This document shows positions 24,515 to 33,615 of a DNA stretch of 33,814 bases, piece after piece. Position 1 is the first letter of the stretch, and every line of letters begins with the position of its first letter. Source of the stretch: an uncultured Verrucomicrobiales bacterium (GTDB lineage: Bacteria; Verrucomicrobiota; Verrucomicrobiia; Limisphaerales; JAYPXF01); contig CALBIE010000233.1 in NCBI GenBank assembly GCA_937893495.1, positions 1 through 33,814 on the forward strand, in the 5' to 3' direction. The notes beneath the pieces are model-generated. The model was not told where the DNA came from. It did no database searches and worked only from the letters and a program-made list of their open reading frames with translations. Position numbers and translations under genes: made by a program.

Positions 24515-25969
24515 TTATCGGTAATTGATGCCCAGATCATTGGTTCTCACCTCTTTCAACTTCGCGGCAAGCCTCGCCTTGAAATCGGTGACCCTGGATT
24601 TGTGTTCCGGTTTCTCGGCGAGGTTGGTGTATTGTTTCGGATCCTTTTCCATGTCAAAGAGCTCGATGCCGCGTGATGCGTTTTCTTCGTATTGAATGTA
24701 GGCCCATTTGTCGTCCCGCAGGAGGAAGCCTTTGCGTGCTGGAGCGACGCTGAATGCCGCCTCTCTCACTTGTTTGCCAGGATCATCCAACAGTGGCGAA
24801 ATATCCTTTCCCTGGAGTCGCTTCTGCGCTTCCAATCCGCACAGGCTGGCGACCGTTGGATACAGGTCGAGCAACTCGACAAATGAATTGCACACGGCCG
24901 GCTTTTTCCCGGGCACGCTGATGATGAGCGGCACCATGGATGATTCGTCGCGCAGGCTGACCTTGGCCCAGAAATCGTGCTCGCCGAGATGATACCCGTG
25001 ATCGCTGGTGAAGATGACAATGGTCTTCTTCTCCAGTCCGGCTTTCTTCAACGTGTCGAGCACTTTGCCGACTTGAGTATCCATGTACGAGACCGAGGCG
25101 TAATAACCACCCACCGCCTTCTTCTGGCGCCAAATATCCATCTTCATGTTGACGCTGGTTTTGTAATTAATACCGGCCTTGGGAATATCGTCCCAGTCGC
25201 CCTCAATCTTCGGTGGCAGCGACATCTTGTTGTAAGGGAGGAATGGTTTGTGATACGGTCGGGGCGAAACAAAGGGCACGTGCGGACGCACAAACCCGAC
25301 TCCGAGCCAGAACGGCTTGTCCTTGTGCTGCTCAATCAGTTCGCAGGCCTTCTTCGCTGTCTTGCCGTCCGAATGCACGAGATCGTCACCATCTGCAGCC
25401 ACCACTACAAATGTGTTTCCACCGACCGCGGGTTTCTTGCCATCGGGATTGTTCTCCAGGGTCTCGCCGTCACCGGGAGCCTTCCACTCCGGTCCCTGGC
25501 TGTTGAATCGCTCCGTCCATGAGGCTTCGTCGTCCGCGCCATCGTCGCCCTTCTCGATTCCGCCGGGCACGCCCATGTGATAAATCTTGCTGACCCGCGC
25601 CGCGTAGTAGCCGGCGTTCTTGAAATGCTGCGACCACGTCACCCGATCTCCAATCTGGGGGCGTGGGCTTTTGTAGCCCAGAACCCCGGTTGCATGTGGA
25701 TAATAACCGGACATGAACGACGCCCGTGATGGCCCGCAATACGTTCCCTGACAATACGCCCGGGTAAATCGGGTTCCCTGCGCGGCAATTCGATCGATGT
25801 TCGGCGTCTTGCAGACCTTGTTACCATAGCATGAAAGTGCCGTTGAGGTGAGATCATCGGAGATGATAAACAGCACGTTGTATTGAGGCTTTTTGTCATC
25901 GTTCTTTGCCGCGGTTGCGGGCATCGCGAGAACAAGCAGGGTCAGTATGATAATGGATATGCGTTTCAT
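24515..25969 (-). CDS. Exported sulfatase (iduronate-2-sulfatase-like)
   Basis: Protein of 484 residues with a signal peptide (MKRISIIILTLLVLAMPATA). It carries the sulfatase signature C78-G-P-S-R82; C78 would be converted to formylglycine by a maturation enzyme not encoded here. Other ligands: ISDDL (Asp38, Asp39) near the N-terminus and IFTSDHGYHLGEH in the second half, which bind the calcium ion. The pattern (NVLFIISDDLTSTALSCYGN, TYCGPSRASFMSGYYPHATGV, a VSLRDESSMVPLII motif) resembles iduronate-2-sulfatase-type enzymes, suggesting sulfate removal from a uronate- or sugar-rich polymer, but substrate is inference. It is followed at 4 bases by the EEP gene; the sugar isomerase and symporter genes lie upstream on the same strand. 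Confidence 0.95.
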   Translation of the reverse strand: MKRISIIILTLLVLAMPATAAKNDDKKPQYNVLFIISDDLTSTALSCYGNKVCKTPNIDRIAAQGTRFTRAYCQGTYCGPSRASFMSGYYPHATGVLGYKSPRPQIGDRVTWSQHFKNAGYYAARVSKIYHMGVPGGIEKGDDGADDEASWTERFNSQGPEWKAPGDGETLENNPDGKKPAVGGNTFVVVAADGDDLVHSDGKTAKKACELIEQHKDKPFWLGVGFVRPHVPFVSPRPYHKPFLPYNKMSLPPKIEGDWDDIPKAGINYKTSVNMKMDIWRQKKAVGGYYASVSYMDTQVGKVLDTLKKAGLEKKTIVIFTSDHGYHLGEHDFWAKVSLRDESSMVPLIISVPGKKPAVCNSFVELLDLYPTVASLCGLEAQKRLQGKDISPLLDDPGKQVREAAFSVAPARKGFLLRDDKWAYIQYEENASRGIELFDMEKDPKQYTNLAEKPEHKSRVTDFKARLAAKLKEVRTNDLGINYR

Positions 25970-26097
25970 TGGAAATCTTCTGATTGAACGGGCGTGGTCA
26001 AGGAGTCATTAGAATGCACAACTGGATGCGATAATTCGAACATTCTTCCATTCGGATTTTGCGGGTGTTTTCTCGTTGTCGATCGCGCGGTTGAGGA

Positions 26098-26922
26098 CTA
26101 CAAATTTTTCAAAAAGCCAGCAGATCGCGTCGCCGCCTCGATTGGCGTCGTTTTACCGTCACTGGGCGCGGATTGGTGTACCGTGAAGGTGCCGTCGTAG
26201 CCGACTTCGCGCAGACCACGAAAAACTTCGGCAAAGTCGATTCCGCCCGTCTCGGGAATTTGGATGATGTCGAAGGAAATCGGGCCATGCGACCAGGTGT
26301 TCAGCGTGATAGCGCCGCCTGGTTTGGGCACCTGGTTCTGCAGATAGACATTGAAAATCCATGGCGCGAGTCGGCGAATGGTTTCCGCGCCGTATTCCTG
26401 CCGGCATTCTTCAAGATTGGCGGCTTCATAGATCAATCCAAAGTTCGGCCGATCAATCCGTTTCAATGATTCAACGATCTGATCCACCGTCTCGAACAAA
26501 CTCTCAGCATGACATTGGTGCGCCAGTTTGAGTCCTCGGTCCGCCGCCTCATCGGCCGCCTTTTGCGCGAAGGCAAAATCTTCCTCCTTCCGGATGCACA
26601 CCCGCAACAACGGAGCGCCCAACGTCTCGGCCAGATCGAGATACGGGGTGATGTTGCGCAGGCAGTCCGGGCCGCGGTCGTTGTTGTAAACGATGGCGAA
26701 ATCGCCCGTGACCATGCCGACGCGCAGCTTCCGCGCATCAATGACCCTGCGCGCCTCGCGAATCTGTTCGGTCGAGGAATGAACGCCGACCTGTGAAGCG
26801 CGCATACAGATGGCCTCGTATCCGGCCTCGACTGCAAGGTCGCACAAATCCGGCAGGGACATGATGGCTTCCTCTTTGGAAAGAAACCCCTCGGCAATAC
26901 GAACGGAAAGAGACAGTTTCAT
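26098..26922 (-). CDS. Sugar phosphate isomerase/epimerase family (xylose isomerase-like TIM barrel)
   Basis: Cytoplasmic protein of 274 residues. The start at 26922 (MKLSLSVRIAEGFLSKEEAI) is chosen because the open upstream extension (about 60 codons) is repeat DNA with basic, low-complexity translation. The fold is the AP endonuclease family 2/xylose isomerase-like TIM barrel: DLCDLAVEAGYEAICMRASQVGV, GDFAIVYNNDRGPDCLRNI, GAPLLRVCI, GLKLAHQCHAES, NFGLIYEAANLEECRQEYG (likely metal-binding Glu), and GYDGTFTVHQ near the end. Members isomerise or epimerise sugars or related compounds, often products of polysaccharide breakdown, which suits the sulfatase and symporter beside it. Exact substrate unknown. 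Gap to the sulfatase is 128 bases. Confidence 0.9.
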   Translation of the reverse strand: MKLSLSVRIAEGFLSKEEAIMSLPDLCDLAVEAGYEAICMRASQVGVHSSTEQIREARRVIDARKLRVGMVTGDFAIVYNNDRGPDCLRNITPYLDLAETLGAPLLRVCIRKEEDFAFAQKAADEAADRGLKLAHQCHAESLFETVDQIVESLKRIDRPNFGLIYEAANLEECRQEYGAETIRRLAPWIFNVYLQNQVPKPGGAITLNTWSHGPISFDIIQIPETGGIDFAEVFRGLREVGYDGTFTVHQSAPSDGKTTPIEAATRSAGFLKNL

Positions 26923-27041
26923 CTTAATTGGAATGATGTAATCGAAAAACCATGAATGGTTCAGATAGAGAATACACCGATGTCGATGTCCTTCGTTGCC
27001 CCGAAAAAAATATACGCGCGCGTGGAGACGCCGCCTTGTTC

Positions 27042-27152
27042 GGGGAGCATAGGCCGCTGGCCTGTGCTGGCGACCGGCTCGGTCGCCGGGTGTTCGAATC
27101 AAACCCGCCCGGCGAGCCGCCGGGCTTCACAGCCGAGCCGGCTGTGCTCCCC
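27042..27152. repeat. Composite palindrome of four trinucleotide-loop hairpins
   Basis: Between the isomerase and symporter genes (26923-27212, otherwise gene-free) four hairpins stand in a row: 27047-27067 (loop GCT), 27069-27087 (stem GGCGACCG, loop GCT), 27107-27125 (stem GCCCGGCG, loop AGC) and 27128-27146 (stem CACAGCCG, loop AGC). The whole is bounded by GGGGAGCA and TGCTCCCC. A half copy lies at 5318-5343. Downstream, near 27181-27215, is a GGTGTTTATTTGTGTTCATTC segment with no clear function. Confidence 0.8.
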
Positions 27153-27212
27153 GGTTCAATAGCTGTGCAGAACACTCCCTGGCATTGGTGTTTATTTGTG
27201 TTCATTCGTGGT

Positions 27213-28823
27213 TCAACTGCTTGGTTCCGGCATATTTGATTTTCCGCCCGCGAAGCGGCTGAGCAAAACACCAAGCAACACGATCGTGCTCGTGCCCACG
27301 ATCATCGTCATGAACGAATGCAACGGATTCCGGGCTCCCGCCATCGCTTCCGGCCAGAGACTGGTCCGGGACAAGGACATCCAGCAAATCACCAGAATCC
27401 CGACCGCAACGGCAACCATCGCGGAAGGATTCTTTGCGCGGCGCGAGATCATCCCCAGCAGGAACAAGCCCAGCATGCCGCCGGTGAAAATGCCCTGAAG
27501 ATTCCACCAGGCATCGAGCGCGCTCTTCACCTTGATCATTGCCAGGGCCGTAATTGTGCCGGCGATGCCGACTACAAACGTTGCGACGTACAGCGCCCGC
27601 ATCGACTCGCGTTCGTCCGCCTCCGGTCGCAGATAGCGTTTGTGAATGTCGCAGAGGTACAGCGTCGCGGCGCTGTTCAGGCTGGTATCCATGCTGCTCA
27701 TGGCGGCGGCGAAAATGGCGGCAATCAGCAGGCCCGCAACTCCCGCCGGCAGTTTGTTGACGATGAAATGCGGCAGCACCTTGTCGCCGATGTCGGCCGC
27801 CGTCAGCGTGGCGGCCTTGGCAGCGACCGATTCCTGCGTCACCGCCTCGCCATTCTGTTGCAGCCTGGTTTCCGCCACCTGCGTTTTCACTTCGTTGAGA
27901 AATTTTTCGTTCGTCTGGTAATAGCTGAACAGCCCCGTGCCGATGAAAAAGAAGATGGCCGACACCACGGGAAACATCAGTGATGCCAGCCACACACTGA
28001 AGCGGGCATCCCGTTCGGACCTGGCGGTGTGGTATCGCTGCACGAAACTCTGATCGATACCGAAATTCTGGAGATTGATGAAGATGCCATACACCAGGAC
28101 CATCCAGAACGTCGGTTCCGCCATGGCCAGCGTTGCGGGCGAAAGACTGAAACTGCCGAGGCTGAATTTGTCGCTCTCATTCGCGATTTGAAACAACTGC
28201 CCCGAACCTTCCGGCATGCCCGTGAAAAGCAGACCGGCGCACAGCACCGCGCCAGCAATCAGCACGATGCTTTGCACGACATCCGTCCAGATGACCGCCT
28301 CGATGCCGCCGAGCAACGTGTAAATGGTCACCAGCAATCCCGTCAGCAGAATGATCGTCTTGACGTCCCAACCCGTAAGCGGCGCCAAAGCCAGGGCGAC
28401 CAGATACAGGATGGTTCCGATGCGCGCCAGTTGCGACAGAAGGTAGCAGACCAGAGCGTATAATCGCGCCCAGGGACCAAACCGTTTTTCCAGATGGTAG
28501 TAGGCCGAGATTTCCTGCCCGCTACGATACAGCGGAATAAAATATCGGACCGCGACCAGCGCCGCGAGAGGGAGCGAAAGCCCGAACACCCACGAGTTCC
28601 AATTGCCTCCGTACGCCTTCCCGGTGTTGCCAAGAAATCCGATGCTGCTGACATACGTTCCGAAAATGGAGAGCCCCACCACCCAGCCCGGGAGGGATCG
28701 ACCGGCGGCCATGAATTCGTCCGTCTTGCCACTCTTGCGCGCAAACCAGCAACCGAGTCCAAACACACCCAGCATGTAAACGACGAGGACGCAGAGATCA
28801 GTGGTTCGCAGTTGGCCAGTCAT
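27213..28823 (-). CDS. Sodium:solute symporter (SSS/SLC5 family)
   Basis: Integral membrane transporter of 536 residues. The N-terminus starts directly with the first helix (TTDLCVLVVYMLGVFGLGCWFA), followed by SSS motifs: TDEFMAAGRSLPGWVVGLSIFGTYVSSIGFLGNTGKAY, GQEISAYYHLEKRFG, TLLGGIEAVIWTDVVQS and the helix with AAIFAAAMSSMDTSLNSAAT, which holds the serine-rich sodium-binding region. About 13 helices can be counted, normal for the family, with a soluble loop near residues 310-345. It couples sodium entry to uptake of a sugar, acid or similar solute. Position upstream of isomerase and sulfatase on the same strand suggests it imports products of polymer breakdown. The large repeat between it and the isomerase makes a single transcript uncertain. 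Confidence 0.94.
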   Translation of the reverse strand: MTGQLRTTDLCVLVVYMLGVFGLGCWFARKSGKTDEFMAAGRSLPGWVVGLSIFGTYVSSIGFLGNTGKAYGGNWNSWVFGLSLPLAALVAVRYFIPLYRSGQEISAYYHLEKRFGPWARLYALVCYLLSQLARIGTILYLVALALAPLTGWDVKTIILLTGLLVTIYTLLGGIEAVIWTDVVQSIVLIAGAVLCAGLLFTGMPEGSGQLFQIANESDKFSLGSFSLSPATLAMAEPTFWMVLVYGIFINLQNFGIDQSFVQRYHTARSERDARFSVWLASLMFPVVSAIFFFIGTGLFSYYQTNEKFLNEVKTQVAETRLQQNGEAVTQESVAAKAATLTAADIGDKVLPHFIVNKLPAGVAGLLIAAIFAAAMSSMDTSLNSAATLYLCDIHKRYLRPEADERESMRALYVATFVVGIAGTITALAMIKVKSALDAWWNLQGIFTGGMLGLFLLGMISRRAKNPSAMVAVAVGILVICWMSLSRTSLWPEAMAGARNPLHSFMTMIVGTSTIVLLGVLLSRFAGGKSNMPEPSS

Positions 28824-29534
28824 GTCTGAGGTGATTCAACCATGCTGACAATCGCGCAATCAGGTCAAGCGGTTCGTGCCGTATGGGCCGCTTACGATCG
28901 CATTCGAGCAGAGCCACGGAAGCTGAAGCAGTGCCACTGCGAAAGCCTGCCTTCGCGAACCCGAAGGGTTCAAAGCAGCGGTAGCCCCGGGTAAGCGTAG
29001 CGCCACCCGGGGACCCGGATACGATTCATCCGCGCCCCGGCAGGGGTGCCAGAGGAACAAAAGAATTGCATACGGTGGTTTGGAAGCGCCCGTCCCCCTC
29101 ACCCCAACCCTTCTCATGAACCGGAGGGAGCGCCGAGCCAGGAAGCGGCATCTTGAACGCGGGAGCGTCTTGGAGTGCGCGCGCATGAGGCGAAGGAATC
29201 AAAGGGAATGGTGGGGCGTGGGAGCAATTCTCAAGTCCGCGAGAGCCTTGGGCTCGCCCGCAGACAGGTTTTGCTTCGCGCCTGCCACAAGGAAAGCGGT
29301 GTCTTCAGCACCGCTTTTCCTCGGAGCTCACTGCAATCCAGACACGTTCGATTGGGGAATGTCAGTCGCTCCCGCCTCCTCTGCCATCCGTGGGAAGTCT
29401 CCGACAATTCGAGATTCGGGACGGCTTTCCCCAAACCTGCCGAACCGATGCCGCCAAGAATCGAGTTGCCCGCCCGGACGGCATAGGTTTGAATGCTGAC
29501 TCATGGTCGTCAGTCGGTTCTTGAGCAATTCGTC
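28824..29534. repeat. Gene-free region rich in dispersed hairpin repeats
   Basis: About 700 bases between divergent genes with no convincing coding sequence. It holds a hairpin at 28957-28971 (GAACCC, loop GAA), one at 28985-29012 (CCCCGGGT/ACCCGGGG), a CCCCTCACCCC-type repeat near 29095, a GTCTTGGAGTGCG repeat near 29168 shared in reverse with 163-173, and a hairpin at 29293-29317 (AAAGCGGTG, loop TCTTCAG). The promoters of the symporter and of the pair 3 genes should lie at its two ends but are not recognisable by eye. Confidence 0.7.
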
Positions 29535-31940
29535 ATGTCAAGCAGTCTTAAATCGTCCGTCCTGATTTGCCTCGCAACCAGCCTCCTGCCGGTCGCGAAC
29601 CGGCTGCCGGCTGCTGACCAGACTTCTGCCGGCGAACGGGCCTTCTTCGAAAACAAGATCCGTCCCATCCTCGCGAAGCACTGCTACAAATGCCATTCCG
29701 CTGTTTCCAAAGACCTCGGCGGAAAACTGTTGCTGGACACTCGCGGCGGAATGCTCAAGGGCGGCGAATCCGGCCCCGCACTCGTGCCCGGTCGGCCGGA
29801 TGAAAGCCTCCTCGTCCAGTCCCTTCGCTACGACGGACATGAAATGCCACCCAAGGCGCAACTGCCCGAGGCAACTATCAACGACTTCATCAAGTGGGTG
29901 AAAATGGGCGCACCCGCCCCGCGTCGCACCATCGCTGCGACGAAACCCTCCGCCAAATCTCCCGCAACAGCCAACAACGAATCGCTCTGGTCATTCCAGC
30001 CCGTCCGAAATCCCGCGTTGCCAAAGGCGAATGATAAAACCTGGCCGCGCGATTCCATCGATCAATTTGTGCTGGCCCGCATCGAGCAGGCGCAACTCTC
30101 TCCGGCTGCGGACGCGGAACCCGCTGTGCTGATTCGTCGTCTCTTTTACGATCTGATTGGTCTGCCGCCGACGGGCGAGGAGCTGACCCGTTGGAGTTCA
30201 CGCTTCAGCGTGTTGGGCGAATCGGGAAACACGCTGAAGCGTGAACTCCAACATGACGCAATCGCCGAGTTGGTTGACACCCTGCTCGCGTCTCCGCGGT
30301 TCGGCGAGCGCTGGGGTCGTCACTGGCTGGACGTGGCGCGCTACGCGGAATCCAACGGCAACGACGGACTGAGTCGCAATCCCACCTTTCCCCACGCGTG
30401 GCGGTATCGCGATTACGTCATCCAATCCTTCAATGATGACGTGCCTTACGATCGGTTTATCACCGAGCAGATTGCCGGTGACCTGCTTCCGGCGAAATCG
30501 GATGAGGAGAAGGATCGCCTGTTGATTGCCACAGGATTTCTGGCATTGGGTGCCAAACCGGCCAAGGCGATGAACGTCAATTTCGAGATGGACATCGTCG
30601 CGGATCAAATTGACGTCATCGGCAGCGGCATCATGGGGTTGAGTGTCGCCTGCGCCCGCTGTCATGATCACAAACACGATCCGATTCCCACCCGCGACTA
30701 CTACGCGTTGGGCGGAATCTTCACGAGCTCGGAAACCATGTGGGGCAGGGCCGGACTCGTCGGGTTGACCGCCCCGCAAACACCGCTGCATGTCCTGAAG
30801 ACAGCGTCACGAAAAGCGCCTCCACCGGAGGCGGCCGCGTTGTTCAAGGCCGCGTGGGCCAAAACGCCCAACCGCAATCCCGACAAACCGGCGCACAAAT
30901 ATGCGCCCGACGATGCGCTCGCCATGGGCGTTCGCGAATGCAAGAAACCGGCGGATTGCAAAATCAACATCGGCGGCGAATCCAAGAAGCTCGGCGCCGC
31001 CGTTCCACGCGGCTTTCTGTCGTCCTGCCAGACCGCCGAGGCGAACATCTCCATCAACCCGAAGGAAAGCGGCCGATTGCAATTGGCCCAATGGCTCACC
31101 CGCCGCGAACATCCGCAGACCGCGCGCGTGATGGTCAACCGTATCTGGCTGCATCTCTTTGGCCAGGCCATCGTCGGCACACCCGATGACTTCGGCGTGT
31201 ATGGCGACCGACCATCGCATCCGGATCTGCTCGATCACCTGGCAACCCGTTTCACGGACAACGGCTGGTCCGTCAAGCGGATTATTCGCGACATCGTCCT
31301 CAGCCGCACCTATCAACTCGGCAACCATACCGACTCCATCACCCGTCACGCCGACCCGGACAACCGCCTGTACACGCGGCATCAGCGTCGCCGACTCGAC
31401 GCCGAGTCCTTGCGCGACAGCATTCTCGCGGCGAGCGGCCAGTTGAACCTTCAACCGGCCGATGGCTCCCTCGTCCGGCATCTCGACGTGCTGGTCAACC
31501 AGGCCGGCAACCTTCACCACCCGAGCAATCATCGCAGCATCTATCTCTGCATGTTGCGCAATTCGCCACCGCCGGAATTGTCTGCGTTCGACCTGCCTGA
31601 CGCGGTCGGCGTCAAAGGAAAACGCAACGTCACCACCCTTCCTACGCAGGCGTTGTTCCTCATCAACAGTCCCTTTGTAGTGCGACAAGCGAGCCGGTTT
31701 GCTGCACGCCTGCTGGCGAAATCAGTTTTGGATGACGCCGACCGCATTCGCGAGGGGTATCATTGCGCATTGAAGCGCGAGCCTTCGACTGCAGAATTGA
31801 AACGTGCCATTGACCTTGTGAAATCGGTCGAAAATGATTTACGGGCATCTGTATCCGATCCCGAAGTGCGCCATACCAAAACCTGGTCAGCCTTTTGCCA
31901 GGCATTGCTGGCGTCCAACGAGTTCCGATATATCGAATGA
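29535..31940 (+). CDS. PSCyt1-DUF1549-DUF1553 protein with in-frame palindromic insertion (pair 3)
   Basis: Exported protein of 801 residues. The start at 29535 gives a signal peptide ([20 protein letters not shown]); an upstream in-frame start at 29493 adds only 14 polar residues. PSCyt1 carries C50-Y-K-C53-H54, then DUF1549 at about 169-400 ([26 protein letters not shown]373-A-R-C376-H377), then DUF1553 from about 513 ([35 protein letters not shown], ending NEFRYIE). It is the same subtype as the gene at 471 but has a shorter linker. Residues 219-240, between GLPPT and the WGRHWLDV motif, are encoded by a perfect inverted repeat that replaces a short loop, making this part 14 residues longer than in the gene at 471. 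The frame is intact, so the protein is probably functional. Confidence 0.92.
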   Translation: MSSSLKSSVLICLATSLLPVANRLPAADQTSAGERAFFENKIRPILAKHCYKCHSAVSKDLGGKLLLDTRGGMLKGGESGPALVPGRPDESLLVQSLRYDGHEMPPKAQLPEATINDFIKWVKMGAPAPRRTIAATKPSAKSPATANNESLWSFQPVRNPALPKANDKTWPRDSIDQFVLARIEQAQLSPAADAEPAVLIRRLFYDLIGLPPTGEELTRWSSRFSVLGESGNTLKRELQHDAIAELVDTLLASPRFGERWGRHWLDVARYAESNGNDGLSRNPTFPHAWRYRDYVIQSFNDDVPYDRFITEQIAGDLLPAKSDEEKDRLLIATGFLALGAKPAKAMNVNFEMDIVADQIDVIGSGIMGLSVACARCHDHKHDPIPTRDYYALGGIFTSSETMWGRAGLVGLTAPQTPLHVLKTASRKAPPPEAAALFKAAWAKTPNRNPDKPAHKYAPDDALAMGVRECKKPADCKINIGGESKKLGAAVPRGFLSSCQTAEANISINPKESGRLQLAQWLTRREHPQTARVMVNRIWLHLFGQAIVGTPDDFGVYGDRPSHPDLLDHLATRFTDNGWSVKRIIRDIVLSRTYQLGNHTDSITRHADPDNRLYTRHQRRRLDAESLRDSILAASGQLNLQPADGSLVRHLDVLVNQAGNLHHPSNHRSIYLCMLRNSPPPELSAFDLPDAVGVKGKRNVTTLPTQALFLINSPFVVRQASRFAARLLAKSVLDDADRIREGYHCALKREPSTAELKRAIDLVKSVENDLRASVSDPEVRHTKTWSAFCQALLASNEFRYIE
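30190..30252 (+). repeat. Perfect 25-bp inverted repeat inside a coding sequence
   Basis: Arms at 30190-30214 and 30228-30252 are perfect reverse complements with a 13-base spacer; the left arm begins GTTGGAGTTCACGCTTCAGC. It encodes residues 219-240 of the DUF1549 protein without breaking the frame. A sister copy lies at 33552-33615. Confidence 0.95.
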
Positions 31941-32199
31941 TCTGAAAGGGCGTAATGACTTTTTCGATACCATTTACTTCTCGAATCCGCCGCCTCGACG
32001 GTGGCAGTTCGGCAGTATGCGATCCAGTCAGGAGGCTCCGCGCAGCGTCGCCCCACCAGAGGGTAACGTGGCGGCTTTCTGCGATGCGGTGGTTCCGGGT
32101 GGGGCGAAGCTATGCCGAGCCTCTCATCTCGTCTTTCGGTTGCGAAGCCCAAATCAACCGGGCGAGCTTCGGCCTTCCCATCCAAACATCCCATTGTTC
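31941..32199. repeat. Intergenic region with imperfect inverted repeat
   Basis: This short gap between the pair 3 genes is open in frame with the downstream gene, but the DUF1501 family start is clearly at 32200. It holds an inverted repeat with arms of 26 bases at 32032-32057 and 32098-32123 (about 4 mismatches; right arm begins GGTGGGGCGAAGC). The same GGTGGGGCGAAG string occurs near 5093, after the DUF1501 gene of pair 1. Confidence 0.7.
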
Positions 32200-33549
32200 A
32201 TGAACACTATCAATCGCCGCCAAATGTTGCAGACCGCCTCGTGCGGTTTCGGTTATCTCGCGCTGAGCGCGTTGTGCGGTCAAACAGCCGGGGCCGCCGC
32301 GCCCGCCAGTCTTTCGCCCCGCCCTCCACCGCTGCCCGCCCGCGCCAAACGCGTGATCTTTCTGTGTATGAGCGGTGGTCCCGCCCAGATGGACACGTTT
32401 GATTATAAGCCGCAGACCGGGAAGAAGTCGCATCCGGGTTCGGTGTTTGAGTTCGATCGGCACGGCGACAGCGGCCTGTGGGTTTCCGAACTGCTCCCGT
32501 TCACCGCCCGCCATGCAGACAAACTCTGCGTGCTTAACGGAATGTATGCGGACACCGGCAACCACGCGCAGTCGTTCCTGCAACTGCACACCGGCGAAAA
32601 ACTGCGCGCCCGGCCGAGTATGGGCGCATGGATCAATTACGGCCTCGGCACGGAAAACCAGAACCTGCCCGGCTTCATCAGTTTGAACACCTCAAAACCT
32701 TCCGTTTATTCCAGTGAATTCCTGCCGACGGTTTTTGCCGGCACGCCGATTGGTGTCAATGGCGAGGACATGACGCGGGCGACCATTGGCAACATTGCGG
32801 GCAACCATCTGCCGCTGGCTGCCAAACGCCGGCAACTCGAATTCGTGCAGGCGATGAATGGCGAACATTTCGCTGCCCGCTCGGCCGATCCGCGGCTCGA
32901 AGGAGTCATCAAATCGATGGAACTGGGATTCCGCATGCAGGCGACCGCGCCCGACCTGCTCGATATCAGCACCGAATCAAAACACACGCTTGAGCGTTAC
33001 AACGTCGGCTACAAGGAAGGGGTCGGCACCTGTCGCGAATCGGATTTCGGCCGGCAATGCCTGCTTGCGCGCCGCTTTGCCGAGGCGGGTGTGCGCTTCA
33101 TCGAGGTGAATCACGGCAGTTGGGATCAACACAAGAATCATCGCCGCGATCTCACCGCCAATTGCCGTACGACGGACGCACCCATCGCCGCCCTGCTGGA
33201 GGATCTCGAACAGCGCGGCCTGCTCGATGACACGCTCGTCGTGTGGGGTGGAGAGTTCGGCCGACCGGGACTGACCCCGGGCGACGGCAAAAATGAGACC
33301 GGTCACAATTATCGCGGCTTCACCTTCTGGCTGGCTGGCGGCGGCGTGAAGCGCGGCTTCGCCTATGGCGCCTCGAGCGAGACGGGTTCGCAGGCCGCGA
33401 AGGGAAAGGTGCATTTCCGCGATCTGCACGCGACGATTCTTTACCTGATGGGCCTGCCGCACAACGACCTCAAGTTCACCCATGGCGGCCGCGAGCATCG
33501 CCTCACCGGCCCCGGAGGCGGCAAGGTGGTGAACGGTATTTTCGCGTAA
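32200..33549 (+). CDS. DUF1501 family protein, Tat-exported (pair 3)
   Basis: Protein of 449 residues. The start at 32200 gives a textbook twin-arginine signal ([20 protein letters not shown], then a hydrophobic stretch ending AGAAAP); the longer open frame starting at 31834 would overlap the previous gene and is repeat DNA. Motifs: [22 protein letters not shown] near residue 50, [50 protein letters not shown] and [15 protein letters not shown] near the end. It closely resembles the DUF1501 protein at 3658, matching the similarity of their DUF1549 partners, which points to duplication or coinheritance of whole pairs. Function within the family is unproven; probably a metal-binding periplasmic partner of the preceding cytochrome protein. 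Confidence 0.93.
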   Translation: MNTINRRQMLQTASCGFGYLALSALCGQTAGAAAPASLSPRPPPLPARAKRVIFLCMSGGPAQMDTFDYKPQTGKKSHPGSVFEFDRHGDSGLWVSELLPFTARHADKLCVLNGMYADTGNHAQSFLQLHTGEKLRARPSMGAWINYGLGTENQNLPGFISLNTSKPSVYSSEFLPTVFAGTPIGVNGEDMTRATIGNIAGNHLPLAAKRRQLEFVQAMNGEHFAARSADPRLEGVIKSMELGFRMQATAPDLLDISTESKHTLERYNVGYKEGVGTCRESDFGRQCLLARRFAEAGVRFIEVNHGSWDQHKNHRRDLTANCRTTDAPIAALLEDLEQRGLLDDTLVVWGGEFGRPGLTPGDGKNETGHNYRGFTFWLAGGGVKRGFAYGASSETGSQAAKGKVHFRDLHATILYLMGLPHNDLKFTHGGREHRLTGPGGGKVVNGIFA

Positions 33550-33551
33550 CC

Positions 33552-33615
33552 GTTGGAGTTCACACTTCAGCGTGTTTTGGGTGGCGCGCCGACATGCTGA
33601 AGCGTGAACTCCAAC
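33552..33615 (+). repeat. Palindromic repeat, sister copy of the coding insertion
   Basis: Arms at 33552-33575 and 33592-33615 pair over 24 bases with two mismatches; the sequence matches the element at 30190-30252. It begins two bases after the DUF1501 stop codon, where it could also act as a transcript-end hairpin, though no T-run follows. The remaining 33616-33814 shows no gene; near 33728-33760 there are CTCTGTG repeats of unknown role. Confidence 0.9.

Noticed and set aside
27090-27110. A GTTCGAATC string resembling a tRNA T-arm
   Set aside because: No acceptor stem or anticodon arm fits around it; it lies in the loop of the composite palindrome.
29080-29499. A '+' strand 139-residue open frame
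   Set aside because: It consists of intergenic repeat families and has no protein-like composition.
28824-29534. Possible CRISPR-like repeats
   Set aside because: The repeats differ from each other, have no regular spacing, and no cas gene is nearby.
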